From Aggregicoccus sp. 17bor-14 (GTDB taxonomy: Bacteria; Myxococcota; Myxococcia; Myxococcales; Myxococcaceae), in the NCBI RefSeq assembly GCF_009659535.1, contig NZ_VJZZ01000001.1:573424-637423 (forward strand): a DNA stretch of 64,000 nucleotides. The letters are read 5' to 3'. Shown here in pieces: positions 32,619 through 42,820 of this stretch. The notes under the pieces are model-generated. The model saw nothing but the letters and a program-made list of their open reading frames with translations. It was not told the DNA's origin and searched no databases. The first letter of the stretch is position 1. Each line of letters begins with the position of its first letter. The translations under genes and the position numbers were made by a program.

Positions 32619-34541
32619 TCAGTGGGTGCTGCCGCGGGCACGGCGCCGGGGCGGCTTGGCGTCCGTTGGCGCGTCCGCGGGCGCGCTGTCCGCGGGAGCG
32701 GGCGCAGGCGTGCCATCCGCCCCGGCCTTGCCCCGCAGCGCCGCCGGGGAGAGCCGCATCCCCGTCACCGCCGCCTTCATGGGCATCCCATCCACGGACG
32801 GGCGCACGGGCGGGCGTGCCATCGCCGGAGTGACCGGCGCTGGCGTCACCGGCGCCGGCGTCACCGGCGCCGGCGTCACCGCGGGGGCCGCCACGCGGCC
32901 CGAGGCCCGCGCCTCGAGGAAGCCGCGCGCGCGCTGCAGCTCGGGCAGCGGCTCGTCCGCATGAGCCCAGAGCGCGAGGAAGGCCGAGAAGGCCTCGGCG
33001 GCCTCGTCCGCGGCGCCGGAGCGCGCGAGCACGTCCGCGAGGAGGAAGCGCGCGTGGCCACAGCCCGGGCGCTCCTGCACCAGCGCCTCGGCCGTCTCGC
33101 GCGCCTTCGCCCAGCGCGCCCCGCGCAGCGCCGTGCGCGTGAGCACCTCGAGCGCGGGCCGCGAGAAGGCCGCGGGCTCGGCGCGCCGCAGCCGCCGCTC
33201 GCGGCGCAGCGCGTGCACCGCGCAGGCCTCCGCACGGCCGAGGTCGCCGCGGCGCAGCTCGATCGCCGCCTCCAGCTCCACGCCGGCCAGGTCCGTCACG
33301 CGGCCCACGTCGCGCGGGCACAGCCCCTCCTCGGACTTGGGCGCATCCGAGAGCGTGGGGTGCAGCGCCTCGAGCGTGGCGCGGCAGCGCTGCGCCTCCT
33401 CGCTGCGCCCGGCCTCGAGCGCGAGCAGCCCGTGGGTGTACGCGCGCAGCCCGTCGCGGAAGCCGCGGGCGGCGAGCGGCGCCTCGTCGTCCACCGCGAG
33501 CGGCACGTCCGCCGCGGCCTTGAGGAAGCCGAAGCGCAGGTGCAGCGCCGACAGGGTGCCGGCGACGAAGACGGAGCCAGCCGCGTCCATGCCGGCCGCC
33601 TCCACGCGCGCGCGCAGCCGGGCGCCCCAGGCCTGCGCCTCGCGGTAGGCCCCCGCGTCCGAGCAGGCCTGCACCAGCAGGCGCAGGGTGTCGAAGGCGG
33701 CGGGGGCGGCGCGGGGGGAGAGCCCCTCGCGGGCGAGCAGCGCGTCGTCCGCGGCGAGCGCGGCGCGCAGCGCCTCCGCCGCCTCGGCGTGGGCCCCGGC
33801 GCGCAGCAGCAGCCTTCCCGCGGACTGCAGGACGCGGCCCGAGCCGGGCGCGAGCTGCACGAGCTTGCGTGCGCTCTCGAGCGCGAGCTCCGGACGGCGG
33901 CCCTCCAGCACCGCATGCACCCAGGCGTGGTGCACGCCCACGTGCTCGGGGTGCGTGCGCAGCAGCTCGCGCAGCAGCGCCTGGGCGTAGGGCTGGCCGA
34001 GGCCGGGGCGCCCGTCCAGCTCGTAGCCGTCCAGCAGGAAGCCGGCGAGGAAGAGCCGCGCCTCGGCGTCCTGGACCGGGTAGAACTCGATGAGCGCCTC
34101 CAGCTCGCGCACGAAGCCGTTGCGCCCGTTGTAGGGGCCCTTGTCGACGAGGTGGGTGGCGGCGACGATGAAGCGCTGCTCCAGGTCGCTCGCGTGCTCG
34201 CTCGCTGCGCGCGCGTGGCTCAGCGCCTCGGCCTTGGCGGCCGCGTGGCGGCGGCCCGGCCCCAGCGCGAGCGCGAGGCCCCAGTGCGCCATGGCCAGCC
34301 GCGGGTCCAGCCGCGCGGCGTGGGCGAAGGCGCGCCGCGCCTCGGGCAGCTCCGAGGCGTGCAGCAGGTTCAGCCCCTGGTCGAAGTAGCGCTGCGCCTC
34401 GGCGCTGCCGGTGCTCACCGCGAGGTGCGCCGTGCCGATGCCCTCGCGCAGCGGGGGGACCGGGAGCTCCGTCGCGGGCGCACCCGGCCACGCCCCGTCC
34501 AGGAACAGACCTGGCTCTGGTGGGAAATAGGGCCCGAACAT
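32619..34541 (-). CDS. TPR-repeat protein
   Basis: A 640-residue soluble protein made almost wholly of helical TPR-like repeats (for example LNLLHASELPEARRAFAHAARLDPRLAMAHWGLALAL and GHARFLLADVLARSGAADEAAEAFSAFLAL). It has a Pro-rich tail holding a short PVTPA repeat, then a basic end (PPRRRARGSTH). The start at 34541 is the best supported ATG, with a weak GAGG before it. TPR proteins of this size mediate protein-protein contacts. The Pro-rich tail might be a linker or a ligand for other domains. No function can be given. Confidence 0.8.
   Translation of the reverse strand: MFGPYFPPEPGLFLDGAWPGAPATELPVPPLREGIGTAHLAVSTGSAEAQRYFDQGLNLLHASELPEARRAFAHAARLDPRLAMAHWGLALALGPGRRHAAAKAEALSHARAASEHASDLEQRFIVAATHLVDKGPYNGRNGFVRELEALIEFYPVQDAEARLFLAGFLLDGYELDGRPGLGQPYAQALLRELLRTHPEHVGVHHAWVHAVLEGRRPELALESARKLVQLAPGSGRVLQSAGRLLLRAGAHAEAAEALRAALAADDALLAREGLSPRAAPAAFDTLRLLVQACSDAGAYREAQAWGARLRARVEAAGMDAAGSVFVAGTLSALHLRFGFLKAAADVPLAVDDEAPLAARGFRDGLRAYTHGLLALEAGRSEEAQRCRATLEALHPTLSDAPKSEEGLCPRDVGRVTDLAGVELEAAIELRRGDLGRAEACAVHALRRERRLRRAEPAAFSRPALEVLTRTALRGARWAKARETAEALVQERPGCGHARFLLADVLARSGAADEAAEAFSAFLALWAHADEPLPELQRARGFLEARASGRVAAPAVTPAPVTPAPVTPAPVTPAMARPPVRPSVDGMPMKAAVTGMRLSPAALRGKAGADGTPAPAPADSAPADAPTDAKPPRRRARGSTH
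32827..32880. repeat. 15-bp in-frame tandem repeat inside the TPR gene
   Basis: About 3.6 copies of the 15-base unit GGCGTCACCGGCGCC. Each copy encodes five residues (PVTPA on the coding strand) and the last two full copies are identical, so copy number can change without breaking the reading frame. It lies in the low-complexity tail before the basic C-terminus. Confidence 0.8.
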
Positions 34542-34931
34542 GGGGTCAGCCTCGCACAGTCGAGAAAGGACGGGAAAGCCCGTCGGCCAGGGGGCCCCCC
34601 ACACCGCACGCCGCCCCTCGGGCCTCCACTGCGCACAACGAGGGGCGAGGCGCCGCTGTTTCCGACGGAGCGGCCCAGAGCTGGGGAGATGTCATGCGCA
34701 TGGCATTGTGACCTGGGAGCTCCGTGCTGCACAGGAGTCGCACCTGCCCCAGATCCAACCCCCCGTGAGAGTCCAGGGGCACGCAGGCTCGCTCCCAGGA
34801 CGCCCGGAACGGCACAACGGCCACTGACATACCGGCGTGCCGCAGCAGCGTCGGGCACGCGGTCCGGCCCTGCGCCCCGCGTGCGGCGCGGCCTATAGAC
34901 GACCCTCCCCCCGAGCGCAAGCAGGGCCGCC
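34542..34931. other. 390-bp gap without a gene, with two hairpins
   Basis: No convincing gene lies between the TPR start and the end of the thiamine-diphosphate enzyme gene; the longest reading frame here (from 34858 leftward) looks like GC background. Two inverted repeats stand out: CGCCCCTCG with CGAGGGGCG (34612-34647), and GCACGCGG with CCGCGTGC (34855-34884), the second likely acting as a terminator for the enzyme gene. The TPR promoter probably lies here. Confidence 0.6.
34855..34884 (-). terminator. Probable terminator of the thiamine-diphosphate enzyme gene
   Basis: An 8-bp perfect inverted repeat (GCACGCGG and CCGCGTGC) with a 14-nt loop, 47 bp after the stop codon. No T-run is seen, so efficiency is uncertain. 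Confidence 0.4.
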
Positions 34932-36584
34932 CTAGACGGCGTAGCCCATGGCGCCGGCCTTCACGGGGGCCTCCGGGTCCAGCGCCACGTTGACGCAGGC
35001 CACGGTGCCGCTGGCGAGCGCGCGCTCGAGCGCCGGGCGGATCTGCGCAGGCTCGGTCACGTGCTCGCCGTGGCCGCCCAGCGCCTCCACCACGCGATCG
35101 TAGCGGGTGGGTGCGAGCAGGGTCCCGGGGGACTTCTCCTCGCCGAACATGCCCACCTGCGGGATGCGGATCTGCCCCCAGGCTGCGTCGTTGCCCACCA
35201 CGCAGACCATCGGGAGCATGAAGCGCAGCGCCGTGTCGAAGTCCATGCCGTTGAGGCCGAAGGAGCCATCGCCCTGCACCACCCAGCAGGTGCGCTCCGG
35301 GTGCAGCACCTTGCTCGCGATGGCAAAGGGGGCGCCCACCCCGAGGCAGCCCAGGGGCCCCGGGTCCAGCCAGCGCCCCGGGCGCCTGAGCTCGATGACC
35401 TTCGCCGCCATGGCCACCCAGTTGCCGCCGTCCGCGACGAACACCGGGTCCTGCCCGGCCGCATTCGCGACGACCGAGAGCTCGCGCGCGAGCCGGTAGT
35501 GGTGGATGGGCACGCTGTCGCTGCGGGTCCACTCCTCGAGCGCCTGCGCACGCTTGCGCTCGCTCTGGCGCAAGGCGGCGAGGAAGGGCTCGCGCGAGGT
35601 GGCGGGAGCGGCGCGCGCGAAGGCCTCCAGCGCGCTGCGGCTGTCGGCCACGATGCCCACGTCCACGGCGCGGTTGCGCCCCACCTCCACCGGGTCCACG
35701 TCCACCTGCACGATGCGCGAGGCCGCGCCGAAGGTGGGCTCGGCGCCGTAGTTGAGGCGGAAGTCGAAGGGCGTGCCGATGACGAAGACGAGGTCCGCGC
35801 CGCTCAGCGCCTCCTTGCGCGTGTGCTGGAAGAAGAGCGGATGGTCCGGCGGCATGCAGCCGCGCCCCGCGCCGTTGAGGAACACGGGCAGCTGGGCGCG
35901 CTCGCAGAAGGCGCGCAGCGGCTCCCAGGCCTCGTCCCAGTACACCGAGGAGCCGGCGATGACGGCGGGGCGCTCGGCCGCGGCGAGCAGCGCCATCGCC
36001 TCGTCCACCTTGCGCGGGTCCGGCGGCAGGCGCGCGTCCGTGCGGTAGCGGCGCGGCAGGGGCGTGCTCTCCTCGTCCACCGCGTTGCAGAGCACGTCCC
36101 AGGCGAGCTCGAGGAACACGGGGCCCGGGCGCCCGGAGAGCGCCACCCGGAAGGCCTTGGCGAGGTACGCGGGCACGAGCTCCGGGGTGGGCACGCGGTC
36201 CGACCACTTGGAGATGCGGTGGAAGAGGTCCACCTGCTCCATCTCCTGCAGCGAGCCGCGGCTCTGGTTGAAGATGGGCGCGGCTCCCCCGAGCAGGAGA
36301 AGCGGGGAGCTTGCCGCGTGGGCGTTGGCCACCCCGGTGAGCGCGTCGGTGACGCCGGGCCCGGCCGTCACCACCGCCACCCCCACCCCGCGGGTGATGC
36401 GCGCGTAGGCGTCCGCCGCGTGCGCGGCCGCCTGCTCGTGCCGGGTGTCGATGACCTGGATGCCCTCCTCCACGCAGCCGGCGTAGATGGGGGCCACGTG
36501 CAGGCCCGAGAGGGTGAAGATGTGCCGGACGCCCTCTGCCTTCAGCATCCGCGCGACGAGCTGCCCACCGCTGACCATCGCCAT
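34932..36584 (-). CDS. Thiamine-diphosphate enzyme, ILVBL/HACL2-like
   Basis: A 550-residue enzyme with the three-domain POX/acetolactate-synthase fold. The catalytic Glu is in IDTRHEQAAAHAADA. The ThDP/Mg motif is QGDGSFGLNGMDFDTALRF..VVGNDAAWGQIR. The N-terminal block (GGQLVARMLKAEGVRHIFTLSGLHVAPIY.. VVTAGPGVTDALTGVANAHAASSPLLLLGGAA..QSRGSLQEMEQVDLFH) resembles human ILVBL (2-hydroxyacyl-CoA lyase 2) more than IlvB. This suggests cleavage of 2-hydroxyacyl-CoA in alpha-oxidation rather than branched-chain amino-acid synthesis, since no ilvN or ilvC is near. The specific activity is inferred from resemblance. Confidence 0.82.
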   Translation of the reverse strand: MAMVSGGQLVARMLKAEGVRHIFTLSGLHVAPIYAGCVEEGIQVIDTRHEQAAAHAADAYARITRGVGVAVVTAGPGVTDALTGVANAHAASSPLLLLGGAAPIFNQSRGSLQEMEQVDLFHRISKWSDRVPTPELVPAYLAKAFRVALSGRPGPVFLELAWDVLCNAVDEESTPLPRRYRTDARLPPDPRKVDEAMALLAAAERPAVIAGSSVYWDEAWEPLRAFCERAQLPVFLNGAGRGCMPPDHPLFFQHTRKEALSGADLVFVIGTPFDFRLNYGAEPTFGAASRIVQVDVDPVEVGRNRAVDVGIVADSRSALEAFARAAPATSREPFLAALRQSERKRAQALEEWTRSDSVPIHHYRLARELSVVANAAGQDPVFVADGGNWVAMAAKVIELRRPGRWLDPGPLGCLGVGAPFAIASKVLHPERTCWVVQGDGSFGLNGMDFDTALRFMLPMVCVVGNDAAWGQIRIPQVGMFGEEKSPGTLLAPTRYDRVVEALGGHGEHVTEPAQIRPALERALASGTVACVNVALDPEAPVKAGAMGYAV

Positions 36585-36794
36585 GGCGTGCCCCCGGAGG
36601 CCCTCACGGTGGGAGCGCCCCTGGGAGGGACCCTCCCACCTCCGGGGCGGGCCTGCCAGCAGGGCGTGGGGGGCGGCGTTGACTGGCCGATCCGGGCTGG
36701 CACCCGGGCGCCCGGAGTGCGAGAAGACGGGCGGCGCGCGGCCCGGGCCCCCTCCGGGGCGCGCCTTCTTCCGTTACCCGAGGACCTGCGGACC

Positions 36795-38279
36795 GTGAGC
36801 CAGAGTGTCGCGAACGAACTGATGGATGTGCTGCGGCGCCAGGCGCGCCACTTCGGCCCCGAGCTGGCGCGCACGGCCCACGCGCGCGGGCTCGCGGTGA
36901 CGCAGAAGGACGGCAGCACGCGCGCGATCCCCGTCACCGCGACGCCCGTCATCCTCGAGGCCGCGGAGATCCGCCGCCGCGCCGAGCTGTCACGGCACCT
37001 CGCGACCGCGACGGTGAAGATGACCCGCGCGATGCTCGGCGGCGCCCTGTCCGAGCGGCTGCTAGGCGCGATGAGTCCGCTGGAGCGCCGGCTCGTGGAG
37101 GGTACCTGGCCCGCGCTCACCCGGCTCGCCACCACGCGCGTGGACTTCTTCGTAGACGCAAGCGGCCCGCGCGCGCTCGAGGTCAACGCCACCATCCCGG
37201 CGATGCAGGGCTACTCGGACATCGCGGCGCGCACCTTCCTCGAGGTGGTGGGGCGCCACTTCCGCTACCCCGAGCGCGCCCTGCCCGCGCTCATCGCGGC
37301 CAACGGCAGCAACGCGCTCGCCCTCTACCGCGCGCTCATCGACGGGTACGCCGCCGAGCGCAACGGCGCGCACCCGGAGACGATCGCGCTCCTGTGCCGC
37401 CGCAACGACGCGCAGATCACCGAGCAGCGCTACCTCGCCGAGCGCTTCCGCGAGTTCGGGGCGGACGCGGACGTGGTGCACCCCGACGAGCTCTCGGGTG
37501 ACGACGCGGTGCGCGCGCGCGGCAAGACCTACCAGCTCGTCTACCGCCACCTCTTCGTGCGCCGGCTCGAGGAGACGCCGAACGCATACGTGAAGGGGCT
37601 CTTCGCCGAGGTGCCCGGGCGCCGCTGCGTGCTGCTCAACCCGCCCGCTTCCCAGGTGGAGGTGAAGACCACCTTCGCGCTGCTCTCCAAGGCGCTCGAG
37701 GACGGGGCGCTCGCGGAAGGAGCGGGGCTCTCGCCCGAGGAGCTCGAGGCCATCCGCGGCTCGGTGCCCTGGACCCGCCCCTTCGAGCGCGGCCCTGCGC
37801 GAGGGCCCGGCGGCGAGCGCGTGGCGGACCTGGTGGCCCACGTGGCCGCGGACCCGGCGCGCTACGTGCTCAAGCGCGCGTGGGACTACGGCGGGCGCAC
37901 GGTGTTCCTCGGGCGCTCGGTGGGCGTGGCCTCGTACGAGGAGCGCGTGCGCGCGGCCTACGGCGAGCACCTCTCGTGGGCCCAGCTGTGCGAGCGCGCG
38001 GCCGAGGACCGCGCCGGCGGCGGCTTCGTGGTGCAGGAGATCGTGGACACCCACCCCGAGCCGCACCTGCTGTGCGGCGAGCAGGGCAACACCCCCCTGG
38101 ACCTGTACGTGGACTACTCCTCGTACGCCTCGGTGGGGCTCGAGCGGCAGCCCGCGTGGGGCGGCGTGTGCCGCGGCTCCTCGTCCGAGATCGTGAACAT
38201 CGTGGGCGGCGGCGGCGTGCTCCCCCTGCTCACCGCCGAGGTCGCCCAGAAGCTGCTCACCGCCTGGAAGGCGCTGTAG
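36795..38279 (+). CDS. ATP-grasp-like protein of unknown function
   Basis: A 494-residue cytoplasmic protein that I cannot name. Its middle and C-terminal halves look like a glutathionylspermidine-synthase or circularly permuted ATP-grasp fold. The sequence runs VDFFVDASGPRALEVNATIPAMQGYSDIAARTFLE, a Rossmann-like half (ETIALLCRRNDAQITEQRYLAERFREFG), LLNPPASQVEVKTTFALLSKALEDG, then the nucleotide-binding part YVLKRAWDYGGRTVFLGRS and VVQEIVDTHPEP, ending in GGVCRGSSSEIVNIVGGGGVLPLL. Such folds ligate a carboxylate to an amine. The GTG at 36795 has GAGG upstream. It is divergent from the HACL2-like gene. Confidence 0.72.
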   Translation: MSQSVANELMDVLRRQARHFGPELARTAHARGLAVTQKDGSTRAIPVTATPVILEAAEIRRRAELSRHLATATVKMTRAMLGGALSERLLGAMSPLERRLVEGTWPALTRLATTRVDFFVDASGPRALEVNATIPAMQGYSDIAARTFLEVVGRHFRYPERALPALIAANGSNALALYRALIDGYAAERNGAHPETIALLCRRNDAQITEQRYLAERFREFGADADVVHPDELSGDDAVRARGKTYQLVYRHLFVRRLEETPNAYVKGLFAEVPGRRCVLLNPPASQVEVKTTFALLSKALEDGALAEGAGLSPEELEAIRGSVPWTRPFERGPARGPGGERVADLVAHVAADPARYVLKRAWDYGGRTVFLGRSVGVASYEERVRAAYGEHLSWAQLCERAAEDRAGGGFVVQEIVDTHPEPHLLCGEQGNTPLDLYVDYSSYASVGLERQPAWGGVCRGSSSEIVNIVGGGGVLPLLTAEVAQKLLTAWKAL

Positions 38280-38344
38280 AGCGCGGGGCGCCCGGGCCGG
38301 TTAGAATCCTCCGCACGTACCTGTCGAAAGGACCCGAACCCTCC

Positions 38345-39061
38345 ATGAGCTACTCCCCCTCCCCCGAGTTCCCCGGCGCCGCGCAGGCGGACAGCGTGGA
38401 CCGCATCCTCATCCAGGAGTCGCAGCGCGCCTTCATGGCCCGCGTGTACCGCCAGATGTTCATGGGGCTCGCGCTCACCGGCCTCGTCGCCCTGTACACC
38501 GCGAGCAACGCCTCGATGCTGCGCTTCGTGCTCGAGTGGCGCTGGGGCATCTTCGCCGCGCAGATCGGCACCGTGCTGCTGTTCAGCGGGCTCGCGCGCC
38601 GGCTCTCCGGCGGCGTCGCCGAGGCGGTGTTCCTCGGCTACTCGGCCCTCACCGGCCTGACGATGTCCTTCATCTTCCTCGTCTACCAGCTGGGCTCCAT
38701 CGGCCAGGTCTTCCTCATCAGCTCGGCCACCTTCCTCGCGATGAGCGTCTACGCGAACGTGACGAAGAAGGACCTGAGCACCTGGGGCACCTTCCTGATG
38801 ATGGGCCTGGTGGGCATCGTGCTCGCGGGGATCGCGAACATCTTCATCAAGAGCGAGGGCCTGAGCTTCGTGGGCGCCTGCGCGGGCGTGCTCGTGTTCG
38901 CGGGCCTGACCGCGTACGACACGCAGAAGCTCAAGGCGCTGCACGCGGACAGCGGCTACAGCAGCTCGGGCGCGGTGAGCACCGTGGGCGCGCTGGAGCT
39001 CTACCTCGACTTCGTGAACCTGTTCCTCTCGCTGCTGCGCCTGCTGGGGCGCCGCCGCTAG
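38345..39061 (+). CDS. Bax inhibitor-1 / YccA family membrane protein
   Basis: A 238-residue inner-membrane protein. It has a soluble N-terminus (about 35 residues) and seven predicted spans, including VALYTASNASML, FAAQIGTVLLFSGLAR and ALTGLTMSFIFLVYQLGSIGQVFLISSATFLAMSVYANVTKKDLS, the family's characteristic block. It ends LELYLDFVNLFLSLLRLLGRR with the conserved acidic residues. Bacterial members act as proton-sensitive calcium leak channels or interact with FtsH. It has its own AAAGGA ribosome site. Confidence 0.93.
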   Translation: MSYSPSPEFPGAAQADSVDRILIQESQRAFMARVYRQMFMGLALTGLVALYTASNASMLRFVLEWRWGIFAAQIGTVLLFSGLARRLSGGVAEAVFLGYSALTGLTMSFIFLVYQLGSIGQVFLISSATFLAMSVYANVTKKDLSTWGTFLMMGLVGIVLAGIANIFIKSEGLSFVGACAGVLVFAGLTAYDTQKLKALHADSGYSSSGAVSTVGALELYLDFVNLFLSLLRLLGRRR

Positions 39062-39105
39062 CGAAGGCGCAGCACACCGGGCAGCACGCGAGGAGGCGGC
39101 GGACT

Positions 39106-39447
39106 CTACGGAGTCCCCGCCTCCTTCTTCTTGAGGGGCATGAGCAGCCGCTCCACGGGGCGGCCGCCCACGAGGTGCTCCTCGATGATGGTGGGCACGT
39201 CCGCCGGAGTGACGCCGCCGTACCAGGTGCCCTCGGGGTAGACGACCACCGAGACGCCGTAGGCGCAGGTGTCGAGGCAGCCGGCGGCGTTCGCGCGCAT
39301 GGTGCCCTTGAGGCCGCGCTTGGAGAGCTCCTCCTTGAACAGCGCGCGCACCTCCTCGCCGCCCTTGGAGGCGCAGCAGCCCTTGGGGTTCCCCTCCGGG
39401 CGGCGGTTGGTGCAGACGAAGACGTGGCGGGCAAAGGGAGGAGCCAT
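39106..39447 (-). CDS. [2Fe-2S] ferredoxin, thioredoxin-fold type
   Basis: A 113-residue protein with the thioredoxin-like [2Fe-2S] ferredoxin pattern. VFVCTNRRPEGNPKGCCASKGG supplies the first ligand. AAGCLDTCAYGVSVVVYPEGTWYGGVTPADVPTIIEEHLVGGRPVERL supplies the last two. The CxxNRR/GCC/GCLDTC arrangement is typical of the Aquifex-type ferredoxins and of stand-alone relatives of NuoE. The ATG follows GGAGGGGG. It faces the Bax inhibitor gene tail to tail. Confidence 0.9.
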   Translation of the reverse strand: MAPPFARHVFVCTNRRPEGNPKGCCASKGGEEVRALFKEELSKRGLKGTMRANAAGCLDTCAYGVSVVVYPEGTWYGGVTPADVPTIIEEHLVGGRPVERLLMPLKKKEAGTP

Positions 39448-39576
39448 GGCCCCCTCCTGTAACGCAGCGCGGCCCGGTTTGCCCCGGTGATCCAGGGGGG
39501 ACTGGATCACCTGCCCCTCCGTGCACACACTTCCAGCAAACATCCAGCAGTGATCACCCGGGAGTTGCTCCCCATG

Positions 39577-39622
39577 ACCCTACATGACTCGTCACGCGCT
39601 GGCTTTTCGCGCCACGTAGGGT
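39577..39622. promoter_or_regulatory. Inverted repeat touching the nrdJ promoter
   Basis: ACCCTACATG (39577-39586) and CACGTAGGGT (39613-39622) are inverted repeats with one mismatch, separated by 26 bases that hold an inner GCGC/GCGC pair. The right arm ends on the first base of the -35 box, a suitable place for a repressor or cooperative activator. Confidence 0.42.
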
Positions 39623-39650
39623 TGATTGCCGAACAGAGCGGATCTAGAAA
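39622..39650 (+). promoter_or_regulatory. nrdJ: Sigma-70-like promoter of nrdJ
   Basis: TTGATT (39622-39627) and TAGAAA (39645-39650) are separated by exactly 17 bases and stand out in an otherwise GC-rich stretch. Transcription would start near 39657. Confidence 0.55.
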
Positions 39651-39979
39651 GCCTGCCTCCCCACCCACCGAGCGGAGGGTCCACCTCTGCACGGCTCGGA
39701 CGGCTCAGCGTTGGATAACTCAACCCATGGGTGCGCATCCAACGGATGGGCCCCAGATCTGGGGGGCGGCTTTCTTGACGACTCCGACGCCTGCGGCATC
39801 AGGGAGCGGCCGGGTGGCAGCCATGCCAGCGGCCGACCGGCAGCACTCCCGTGCGCCAGCCGAGCGACGAAACCGACACGACGACGTCACGGATTGATCG
39901 CGCGGGGGCGCGAGCGATCCCGGCAGCTTGAGGCAGCGCAAAATTCGCAGTCACACTCTCAGTGAATCGGAGGACGGTC

Positions 39980-42760
<2,781 letters not shown>

Positions 42761-42820
42761 GTCTCCCTGCGCGGGGCCGTGCCCTCACGGCCCCGCGCAG
42801 CAGTATGGTGCGCGGCGCGC

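Larger units (their letters stand above)
39448..39979. other. 532-bp intergenic region: promoter and structured leader of nrdJ
   Basis: No coding sequence is supported between the ferredoxin and ribonucleotide reductase genes. It contains a 10-bp inverted repeat (39577-39622), a good promoter at 39622-39650, a perfect palindrome CCCCAGATCTGGGG (39751-39764) and two more hairpins (39807-39835 and 39896-39919), then GGAGGA before the nrdJ ATG. If the promoter is right the leader is about 320 nt. Confidence 0.6.

Noticed and set aside
32827-32880. CRISPR-like array
   Set aside because: The 15-bp units are tandem without spacers and lie in frame inside a gene tail, so this is a minisatellite.
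34415-34858. A 147-residue minus-strand gene in the gap before the TPR gene
   Set aside because: The product is low complexity with no ribosome site and runs into the TPR gene out of frame.
39657-39979. Adenosylcobalamin riboswitch before the class II reductase gene
   Set aside because: It would make sense biologically, but I see no B12-box-like GCCACTG segment or the conserved GGTG/AATCC core in either strand of the leader, so I only report an unspecified structured leader.
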